From NCBI GenBank assembly GCA_014523665.1, contig JAATVR010000773.1:1-5483 (forward strand): DNA of 5,483 bases, in the 5' to 3' direction. How positions within the stretch are numbered: position 1 is the stretch's first letter; every line of letters begins with the position of its first letter. A program made the translations under genes and the position numbers. Source of the stretch: Nitrososphaerales archaeon TH526 (GTDB taxonomy: Archaea > Thermoproteota > Nitrososphaeria > Nitrososphaerales > Nitrososphaeraceae). The notes beneath the pieces were generated by a model. The model worked only from the letters and a program-made list of their open reading frames with translations, had not been told where the DNA came from and searched no databases. Positions 1 to 4,413 of the stretch are shown one piece after another.

Positions 1-1
1 A

Positions 2-100
2 GAGACTCTTAGATCTGAGCCCCGTGAAGATATAATGGAGATTTGTCCAAAGTGCAACCAGATCTCAAGTTATAATGGACCGGATTTTTATTGGGAATAG
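2..100 (+). CDS. C-terminal end of an unidentified protein (partial)
   Basis: An open frame enters from the left edge and ends at a TAG, giving 32 visible residues. It contains one Cys-x2-Cys pair (ICPKCNQ, visible residues 14-20) and an aromatic end (DFYWE). A single CxxC near a C-terminus could be half of a zinc ribbon, but the rest of the protein lies outside the window and I do not recognise it. The frame is open from the edge, but 32 codons could be open by chance. It is followed by about 110 bases without a gene before the SemiSWEET. Confidence 0.35.
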   Translation, partial: ETLRSEPREDIMEICPKCNQISSYNGPDFYWE

Positions 101-182
101 ACTCGGTTGTGGTTTATAGATACAAACGAGTTGGTGGCAAAGAAAGAAACTGAAATTAATGTACTATTCCAAAAGGGATTTC

Positions 183-190
183 TATTTTAT
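183..190 (+). promoter_or_regulatory. TATA-like box for the SemiSWEET gene
   Basis: TATTTTAT is centred about 27 bases before the ATG at 214. That is the archaeal TATA-to-start distance expected when transcription begins at or next to the start codon (leaderless mRNA). No Shine-Dalgarno sequence precedes the ATG. The A/T string is short, so this rests mostly on spacing. Confidence 0.4.
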
Positions 191-213
191 CCGATGTTGC
201 AATCAATGAGTTA

Positions 214-572
214 ATGATGGAAGATCTTGTTGCATATGCTGATATTATCGGAACTATTGCTGGTATATTGGTGCTATCGTCATTCGTACCTCAAATTGTA
301 AGAGCATACAAAACCAAAAAGATGTCCGATGTATCTGCTCATCTCATGATTCTTATAGCAAGTGGCGTGGCATGTTTCTGTGGGTGATTTATGGTTTTAT
401 CAGATCTGATCCAGTCATAATTGTAACTAACGCTACGGGTTTTGCCCTCAATATTACTTTGTTAGCTATGAAGATAAGATATGCTAAGATGCAAAAAACA
501 CAATATCATAAAGACAGAATAAACTCCAGTCTGCTGATTATCGCTACAAGTACCAATCTGCAAAATAATTAA
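214..572 (+). pseudogene. SemiSWEET / MtN3-saliva family sugar transporter, frameshifted
   Basis: SemiSWEETs are small three-helix membrane proteins of about 85-100 residues that dimerise to form a sugar uniporter. The first part (ATG 214 or 217 to TGA 385-387) reads a first helix with the PQ motif, SSFVPQIVRAYKTKKMSD (residues 22-39), then the start of helix 2. The reading then continues in another frame from about 371 with MFLWVIYGF (end of helix 2, with the conserved Trp) and PVIIVTNATGFALNITLLAM (helix 3, with the conserved Asn). Joining the two needs one extra base near 366-372, for example GTGGC read as GTGGGC. The repaired product is about 119 residues, with a roughly 30-residue polar tail beyond the usual length. 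The break could be a real mutation or an indel error. Family assignment is fairly secure; function in this copy is doubtful. Confidence 0.75.
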
Positions 573-574
573 TT

Positions 575-600
575 CATCTAGTTAGCAAACTAACTAGATG
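575..600. terminator. Perfect 11-bp hairpin between convergent genes
   Basis: Arms CATCTAGTTAG (575-585) and CTAACTAGATG (590-600) are perfectly complementary around a four-base loop, CAAA. It starts 3 bases after the SemiSWEET stop and lies 22 bases beyond the stop of the minus-strand phasin-like gene, so it could end or stabilise transcripts from both sides. There is no clear T-run after it, and archaeal termination usually relies on T-runs, so a role in 3'-end stability or as a DNA-binding dyad is equally possible. Confidence 0.5.
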
Positions 601-622
601 GCTATCTAATAGACAGTTATAT

Positions 623-1258
623 CTATCTATAGACTTCTTTTTGTCTATTACTAATTGAAAACTCGGCTGCTGTTTCTCTTGCTGTATTTTCAAATGCTCT
701 TGCTGTTTTTGTATTAATTCTTGAAAGCTCTTGCGTATGTTGTTGTGCTCGTTCGAATACGTTTCTCCATGCATCAATGCTTCCAAATAAGATTTCATTA
801 TTTATTCTTGCAATTGCTGATATATTCTCAACAAAGATGCTAACAGATCTAGTATACAACTCCGCGGGAACTCTTGGAGAGAACCAATAACTGTAAATTC
901 TATATGTGTTCTCATAGTACGGAGCTGCAGAGCTAAAGACTGAATCCATTACTGATTTTTGAGTATTTATGTAATCTTCCACCATTCTTCCAGTTGAATC
1001 CAATGCTTGTTCTTGATAGATTTTGACAACGTTTGTGTATTTTGGAATTTGAGTTCTCGCTTCATCGATTGATTTTCTTACATTTTCTTTTGTTTCATCT
1101 AATGATCTACGATATGTTTGTTGGAATTCTTGTGCTGCTACTTGGGGTCCAACTTCTTGTAGAGTTTCAACTGCATCTATTTTATCTTCTACACTCTTGG
1201 CTTGCTCAGCAACTTTTTTAGTGTCTTCAATAGCTTTTTCTTGTTCTCGTTTTGACAT
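623..1258 (-). CDS. Phasin-like alpha-helical protein
   Basis: An intact frame of 211 residues. It has no signal peptide or membrane helix and is rich in Glu, Lys, Gln, Ala and Arg. Residues 1-70 look like continuous charged helix. Residues 75-125 carry an amphipathic stretch ending in SSAAPYYENTYRIYSYW, then SPRVPAEL, then a second helical block (about 140-200) with AIARINNEILFGSIDAWRNV and ERAQQHTQELSRIN. This last block resembles the helical repeat of phasins, which coat polyhydroxyalkanoate granules; some Nitrososphaeria carry PhaC/PhaE-type synthase genes. No synthase lies in this window, so the granule role is inference. The ATG at 1258 is the only start after an in-frame TAG at 1268-1270 and sits about 25 bases after a good TATA box. 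It could instead be another coiled-coil protein. Confidence 0.8.
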   Translation of the reverse strand: MSKREQEKAIEDTKKVAEQAKSVEDKIDAVETLQEVGPQVAAQEFQQTYRRSLDETKENVRKSIDEARTQIPKYTNVVKIYQEQALDSTGRMVEDYINTQKSVMDSVFSSAAPYYENTYRIYSYWFSPRVPAELYTRSVSIFVENISAIARINNEILFGSIDAWRNVFERAQQHTQELSRINTKTARAFENTARETAAEFSISNRQKEVYR

Positions 1259-1277
1259 AACTATATTCTATCAACAT

Positions 1278-1287
1278 GTTATATAAG
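1278..1287 (-). promoter_or_regulatory. TATA box of the phasin-like gene
   Basis: On the minus strand this reads CTTATATAAC, a good match to an archaeal TATA box. Its centre is about 25 bases upstream of the ATG at 1258, which predicts a leaderless transcript. No ribosome-binding site is visible between box and ATG, which agrees with that. Confidence 0.6.
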
Positions 1288-1384
1288 CGTTGGCGATTAA
1301 TGGCTTTTTTAACCATTCAAGCCCATAGAAGTACATTAACTGGAACTAAAATTTAATTGTATAAACGAATAGAATGAATCTTAC

Positions 1385-1630
1385 TTAAATCTCGAATTCT
1401 TTCAAAGAAGTTTCTGAAATATTAAAATAAATTTGATTATCGCTACAACGATGAACTTTAGTTTTGGGAATTAAATACTCGTGTTCTTTCTTGTTCTCAC
1501 CATCTATTATAACCAACTTATCTTTATATTCTGCGAACACTTTTCCAATTTCTCGTTCGCTATGGTTTACAACGACTGAAGCTCTCTTAAACGCATAGTT
1601 TTCCAATGATTCACTCACATTGGTTGCCAT
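1385..1630 (-). CDS. Small PRC-barrel-like protein
   Basis: An intact 81-residue soluble protein. Residues 17-42 (ASVVVNHSEREIGKVFAEY, then LVIID) form the Gly-Lys-Val turn and alternating strands typical of PRC-barrel or DUF2171-like folds. They are followed by YLIPKTKVHRC (52-62), a frequent 'IPKS.V' strand in such proteins, then IYFNISETSLKEFE (67-80). PRC-barrel proteins bind RNA, protein or metal partners in several contexts, so no specific role can be given. The start is ATG 1630, about 26 bases after a TATA box. It lies in the same direction as the phasin-like gene but is separated from it by 126 bases containing that gene's own TATA box, so the two appear to be independent units. The fold is inferred from pattern only. 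Confidence 0.75.
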   Translation of the reverse strand: MATNVSESLENYAFKRASVVVNHSEREIGKVFAEYKDKLVIIDGENKKEHEYLIPKTKVHRCSDNQIYFNISETSLKEFEI

Positions 1631-1650
1631 TATAGAAACATGGTGATTAA

Positions 1651-1660
1651 AGTATATATT
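1651..1660 (-). promoter_or_regulatory. TATA box of the PRC-barrel-like gene
   Basis: The minus strand reads AATATATACT, centred about 26 bases upstream of ATG 1630. As with the phasin-like gene, the spacing implies transcription starting at the ATG. This repeated spacing supports an archaeal reading of the window. Confidence 0.6.
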
Positions 1661-1792
1661 GATTACATCACTTCATGCCAAAATCACAGTCAATTTATTG
1701 TATGTATCCGAAAATAGCAATTACCGATGATAACAAATACCAAAGTTTGAAAGATTAATAGATACTCTGTTGCATTTACGTACTATCAAATA

Positions 1793-1822
1793 ACACAAAC
1801 TATTGCGCTAATAGTTTAGTGT
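1793..1822. repeat. Imperfect inverted repeat (hairpin) in the divergent region
   Basis: ACAC + AAACTATT pairs with AATAGTTT + GTGT around a five-base loop, GCGCT. The right arm has one bulged A at 1818. Twelve base pairs in an intergenic region is more than expected by chance at a given place. It could be part of a small RNA or an operator; there is no further evidence for either. Confidence 0.45.
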
Positions 1823-1846
1823 CATCATTATTACGTTAAACTAGTG

Positions 1847-1856
1847 TGTGATCACA
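1847..1856. repeat. Palindrome TGTGATCACA
   Basis: A perfect 10-bp palindrome about 150 bases upstream of the winged-helix start. Such a symmetrical site would suit a dimeric DNA-binding protein. It resembles half-sites of bacterial CRP, but that regulator is not expected here and the spacing differs. Confidence 0.35.
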
Positions 1857-1867
1857 GTAGTATTTAC

Positions 1868-1963
1868 ATTTAACACAGATTATGCTGACAAACTTAGTGG
1901 ATAACGATGATTTCTGACTTCATTCTGGAATAGTTGAGTTAATATCCCAGATATGTGTTAAAT
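1868..1963. repeat. Separated 10-bp inverted repeat flanking the regulator promoter
   Basis: ATTTAACACA (1868-1877) and its exact reverse complement TGTGTTAAAT (1954-1963) are 76 bases apart. The right arm overlaps the only TATA-like string in front of the winged-helix gene, so the pair could be two operator half-sites for autoregulation. That function is inference. Confidence 0.4.
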
Positions 1964-2005
1964 ACTTTGTCACATAATACCACAAAGAATATTACATACT
2001 AGAAA

Positions 2006-2422
2006 TTGATAAAAACAACCGACGTTTTGAGCGCATTGTCTGATGATAAAGCATTGATTCTTTTTAACGCTATATCTCTCGGCAAATGTTCTGATTGCGG
2101 GACTCTGATGAAAAGTTCGGGAATTACGCAAAGCCAATATTACTCCAGACTTCGTAGAATCGCCAATATGGGACTGGTTAAAAGAGAGAATGGTAAGTAT
2201 GTAACGACTGTTCTCGGTAGGGTAGTTTATGAAACCATTTCAATTATAGATAAAACTCTAAATCATTATTGGGCTCTAATTGCAATCGAATCATTCCGGA
2301 CATCGTCAACTGCTACTACAAAGGAAGACAAGTCAATGCTTATGTCAATGCTTATAGATAGTCTGATTGATGATAATCAGTTAAAGAAAATACTAACAAA
2401 TATTCCGGCTAGCCAAGTCTAG
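2006..2422 (+). CDS. Winged-helix DNA-binding regulator (archaeal, Nitrososphaeria-type)
   Basis: A predicted transcription factor of 138 residues. Helix 1 reads DVLSALSDDKALILFNAISLG (6-26, wider motif). The helix-turn-helix spans about 33-58, with a recognition-helix segment ITQSQYYSRLRRIANMGLV (40-58). The wing is KRENGKYVTTVLGRVVYE (59-76), followed by a helical C-terminal part with HYWALIAIES (87-96) and IDSLIDDNQLKKIL (117-130). The order 'SALSD.K', 'QYYSR', 'GLVKR.NGKY', 'G..VYE' matches a winged-helix group I recall as numerous in Nitrososphaera-like genomes. The start must be TTG 2006: an in-frame TAG at 2000-2002 blocks extension, and no ATG comes early enough. Odd points are a CSDC pair (28-31) before the HTH and a 12-bp tandem duplication at residues 110-117. 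Targets are unknown. Confidence 0.85.
   Translation: MIKTTDVLSALSDDKALILFNAISLGKCSDCGTLMKSSGITQSQYYSRLRRIANMGLVKRENGKYVTTVLGRVVYETISIIDKTLNHYWALIAIESFRTSSTATTKEDKSMLMSMLIDSLIDDNQLKKILTNIPASQV
2332..2355 (+). repeat. Exact 12-bp tandem duplication inside the regulator gene
   Basis: GTCAATGCTTAT occurs twice back to back (2332-2343 and 2344-2355). It keeps the frame and encodes SMLM then SMLI in the C-terminal helix region, so it looks like a recent four-residue insertion by slippage. Confidence 0.85.
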
Positions 2423-2444
2423 ATAACTCTTATAATACGTTTAT

Positions 2445-2720
2445 TCAATACTGTGTATTCCATTCTATAAAAGGAGAATTTAAGTTTGTACTACCCTCAG
2501 CTAGTTCCAACCAGTATTGTTCTAATTCTCTTTCAGGGTGATCTTCTTTACTGCCTGCGATGATAGCAGCGTTTAACCCACCGATTGATGTACCGGCAGC
2601 TATGTCGATTTTTATATTGTTCCTCACAAGTGCTTTATAGACTCCACAGCCAAAGGCGCCTAAAGAACCTCCACCCTGAAGAATTAGCACATTCTCGATG
2701 GGATCAGACATATTCTGCAT
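2445..2720 (-). pseudogene. Patatin-like phospholipase, N-terminal fragment
   Basis: Patatin-like lipases cleave acyl chains from lipids with a Ser-Asp dyad. The fragment carries the N-terminal signature: VLILQGGGSLGAFGCGVYKAL (about 11-31) with the Gly-rich oxyanion loop, then AAGTSIGGLNAAIIAG (41-56) with the nucleophile Ser45 in G-x-S-x-G. It ends at a TGA after 91 residues (EWNTQY), whereas family members have roughly 250-400 residues and need a later Asp-Gly motif. That Asp is missing and no continuation is seen in other frames, so it cannot be a working enzyme. The natural start is probably the ATG at 2711 (MSDPIENVL). Its 5' edge fuses directly onto an alcohol dehydrogenase remnant, leaving no promoter of its own. 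It converges on the winged-helix gene, 22 bases away. Confidence 0.8.
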
Positions 2721-3149
2721 ATTCCTCCTTCTGCGAAGATACCCAATGACCTAGGTTTATTACATAGATTCTCCTCACCAATCCTACATGCAGGACAAAG
2801 TCCCTCGCCTATCCACGGATAAATTAACACTTCTTCACTTTTACTGACGCTTCCTTCCAATGCTACAGAAGCTTCCTCACCCAAACTCTACATATCCTGC
2901 TACTTCGTGTCCAGGAGTTAATGGATATTTTACCCCTCTATCTGTAGTCTTTAAGAATTGTACGCCTGGACCTTCATAGCCTCCTTCCCATAAGTGAATG
3001 TCACTATAACAGATGCCTGCTGATTGGACTTTGATAAGGACTTGAGAACTATTTGGTTTTGGGAGTTCAGTCTCTTTTATTTCTAAGGGTTCTTTTGGCC
3101 TAACAATTCTTGCAGCCTTCAGATCAATCTACCTCTTTTGTATTTGCAT
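2708..3149 (-). pseudogene. Zinc-dependent alcohol dehydrogenase, 5' part only, broken
   Basis: Medium-chain alcohol dehydrogenases oxidise alcohols with NAD(P)+. From 3122 downward the minus strand reads LKAARIVRPKEPLEIKETEL, then VLIKVQSAGICYSDIHLWEGG (catalytic zinc Cys), then PLTPGHEVAGYVE (catalytic His and Glu). After a frameshift near 2880-2882 (GGG for an expected GG) it continues EEVLIYPWIGEGLCPACR, IGEENLCNKPRSLGIFAEGG. The structural zinc set is Glu-x2-Cys-x2-Cys-x7-Cys, with Glu in the first place as known in the Sulfolobus solfataricus enzyme. An ATG at 3149 is in frame but followed by a TAG (3129-3131) before IDLKAARIV. An extra A near 2722 precedes YAEYV, after which the sequence becomes patatin. 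Only about 140 of about 350 codons remain, and the Rossmann domain is gone. Confidence 0.85.
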
Positions 3150-3311
3150 CAGAGGGACTCTTTTCGTAGATAATTTCATTACTTATGAAGTAACCTTATG
3201 ACATAAAGGGATTGCTTTGAAATATCGACAGAAGCTGATGAAATTTCCCTCTGAGCAGCATTTTCTAAATGGCATTATGCATCAGCCTTCGACTTATTAA
3301 TATACTACATT
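3150..3311. other. Spacer between the divergent dehydrogenase and CBS remnants
   Basis: No recognisable gene. A minus-strand open frame of 31 codons with no good start (3179-3274) reads REISSASVDISKQSLYVIRL in its middle and could be the end of a lost gene, but I do not recognise it. The TATA-like TTATTAATATA (3294-3304) is only 8 bases before the first possible CBS start codon, too close to be a normal promoter for it. Confidence 0.4.
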
Positions 3312-3748
3312 GTGTTTACGAGAGAACCGGTTGGTATAATTACTGAAAGAGACGTGGTAAACAAGATAGCGCTCAAACTAGACCCTGATTCTTACAGATC
3401 CTCTGTACTTGAATTGTTTGCAAATAAGATAATGAGTACTCCTCTTACTACGATTTTTCCAAATAGCACAATGAGGGATGCTATGGGCACTATGCTCCGA
3501 AAAAACATCCGAAGGCTTGTAGTAATCGACGGTCCAGGCCATGATGATAAAAAGGGTGAAGAAAATTCGCCTAATAAGGGCGATAGGCTAATTGGCATAA
3601 TAACAAAGATATATTCAAAGTACTAATGAAAAATCAAAACTTGGTACAAAGCGTACTTTCAGATGATTTCATGGCACAACATATGCAGACAGTTCAGGAG
3701 CAATTTGCAGAATATTGGTTCGGCAGTATATTAGTGCATAAAAAGTAG
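3312..3748 (+). pseudogene. CBS-pair domain protein, 5'-truncated and frameshifted
   Basis: CBS pairs bind adenosine nucleotides and regulate attached or partner proteins. The frame opens inside the first CBS domain at REPVGIITERDVVNKIALKL (4-23). The preceding strand and helix of about 45-50 residues are absent, and the upstream frame (to TAA 3267-3269) shows no CBS pattern. The second CBS runs from ANKIMSTPLTTIFPNSTMRD (37-56) through RKNIRRLVVIDG (63-74), an unusual polar insert (about 75-91), to LIGIITK (93-99). The main frame then stops at 3626, but another frame resumes at about 3606 with DIFKVLMKNQNLVQSVLSDD and ends QEQFAEYWFGSILVHKK at TAG 3746-3748. A TD-IF join at IITKTDIF would need about four more bases. 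Two independent lesions make a functional product unlikely. Confidence 0.75.
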
Positions 3749-3751
3749 ATG

Positions 3752-3765
3752 TGATGATATCATCA
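3752..3765. repeat. 14-bp perfect palindrome after the CBS remnant
   Basis: TGATGATATCATCA begins 4 bases after the TAG of the CBS remnant and runs directly into two copies of AACACCCT. It could be a 3'-end hairpin or a protein-binding dyad. Confidence 0.5.
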
Positions 3766-3830
3766 ACACCCTAACACCCTTAAATTAGCAAAGCTATAGT
3801 TTATCAATCATTATATCTCTTGTAGAGAAT

Positions 3831-3848
3831 TCTTATCAAAGGATAAGA
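3831..3848. repeat. 7-bp hairpin with AAAG loop
   Basis: TCTTATC (3831-3837) pairs perfectly with GATAAGA (3842-3848) around AAAG. It lies 83 bases after the CBS stop. Possible RNA stem-loop; no T-run follows, so a terminator role is unproven. Confidence 0.35.
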
Positions 3849-3949
3849 TGTTCAAGATAAGTATAGCCCTCACAATGTACAACATGAAGATATTTTATAG
3901 ACTAAAATAGTGTATCTAGAATATAAGAGAACCGTTGTTACAAAATACT

Positions 3950-3968
3950 TAATAATACAGTATTATTA
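3950..3968. repeat. Palindrome TAATAATAC-A-GTATTATTA
   Basis: Nine-base arms are perfect reverse complements around a single A. It lies immediately beyond the stop of the minus-strand Cys-rich ORF (TAA at 3970), where it could act as that ORF's 3' hairpin. It is entirely A/T except for one C and one G, so dyad symmetry arises more easily by chance. Confidence 0.45.
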
Positions 3969-3969
3969 G

Positions 3970-4164
3970 TTATGGACAATTGATGTGGCATAGATTTTCA
4001 AGACAACCAGATCGACAATTTATACAATCGTAATGAAGACAAATGTCTTGGAGGAGGAGTAAAAGGTAATTTTGGGTATAGTTCTGCTGTTCTAGCAGTG
4101 TGACAGTTGTGGCAGGATCTTCGAACCTAATGATAGATGACAACAATTCCTTTTCTAGTTTCAC
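3970..4164 (-). CDS. Doubtful small Cys-rich ORF
   Basis: A 64-residue open frame with a GTG start. The first half is a possible amphipathic helix (EKELLSSIIRFEDPATTVTL, 4-23), followed by a Leu run (YLLLLLQDI, 33-41) and a Cys-rich end with six Cys in about 22 residues (C-x4-C-x2-C-x3-C-x4-C-x3-C, about 42-63). The Cys spacing could suit metal binding or disulfides, but I recognise no family. There is no signal peptide and no TATA box at the expected distance. Against it is an antisense plus-strand frame of similar quality. For it is the dyad immediately after its stop. I would treat it as unproven. Confidence 0.25.
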   Translation of the reverse strand: MKLEKELLSSIIRFEDPATTVTLLEQQNYTQNYLLLLLQDICLHYDCINCRSGCLENLCHINCP

Positions 4165-4413
4165 ATATAAGTGGCCGCCAAATATGGGGCAAGAAACTCA
4201 TAACATCCAAAGAATTGAACCCAACGAGTCGTAACGGATGCAGCAGATGGTTCCAAACATCTTGAAATCTTCTTCAATGGGAGGTAGATGCGCGATTATA
4301 GATGCAAAGAAGAGACTAACAAGGACTGTAAGAAAAAGTAAGAAGCAGTAAAGCATTGCCATCGGTTGGATATTTTGCAAATGCTTAAGAGGTATTGTAC
4401 GTACTCATATGTC
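4165..4413. other. Unassigned stretch with competing open frames
   Basis: The plus strand has one frame open from 4130 to 4351 except for a TAA at 4232-4234; it reads SFSSFTYKWPPNMGQETHNI before the stop and MQQMVPNILKSSSMGGRCAI after it. The minus strand has an overlapping frame (4198-4380) with one hydrophobic helix (MLYCFLLFLTVLVSLFFASI). Neither has a TATA box at the right place or a family I recognise, so I call no gene here. Confidence 0.4.

Larger units (their letters stand above)
1661..2005. other. Gene-free divergent region with several dyads
   Basis: No ORF of convincing size on either strand. It lies between the minus-strand PRC-barrel-like gene and the plus-strand winged-helix gene. 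It holds an imperfect 12-bp hairpin (1793-1822), a 10-bp palindrome (1847-1856) and a separated 10-bp inverted repeat (1868-1877 and 1954-1963), listed separately. A TATA-like TTAAATAC (1958-1965) may serve the winged-helix gene, giving a start near 1985 and a leader of about 20 bases. Confidence 0.6.
3749..3969. other. Gene-poor spacer with short dyads and a tandem 8-mer
   Basis: No gene seen. It holds the palindrome TGATGATATCATCA (3752-3765), a tandem pair AACACCCT x2 (3765-3780), a 7-bp hairpin TCTTATC/AAAG/GATAAGA (3831-3848), and a near-perfect palindrome at 3950-3968. None is followed by a T-run. Confidence 0.55.

Noticed and set aside
574..798. Minus-strand 74-residue frame inside the phasin-like gene
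   Set aside because: It overlaps the intact phasin-like frame on the same strand, is Gln/Lys-biased from frame-shifted codons, and has no promoter.
1033..1221. Plus-strand Leu/Phe-rich frame opposite the phasin-like gene
   Set aside because: An antisense shadow of helical Glu/Gln/Lys codons; such codons read as Leu/Phe on the other strand.
1847..1856. Bacterial CRP site
   Set aside because: The palindrome lacks the 6-base spacer of the CRP consensus, and the window looks archaeal.
3235..3254. C/D-box small RNA (TGATGA followed by CTGA)
   Set aside because: The C box is imperfect (CTGATGA) and no proper C' and D boxes follow at the right spacing.
3392..3598. Minus-strand frame opposite the CBS remnant
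   Set aside because: The plus strand shows clear CBS motifs throughout this stretch; the minus product has no family pattern.
4198..4380. Minus-strand hydrophobic 60-residue frame
   Set aside because: It needs a TTG or internal ATG start, has no TATA box at the right distance, and its hydrophobic stretch mirrors an Arg/Lys-rich plus-strand frame.
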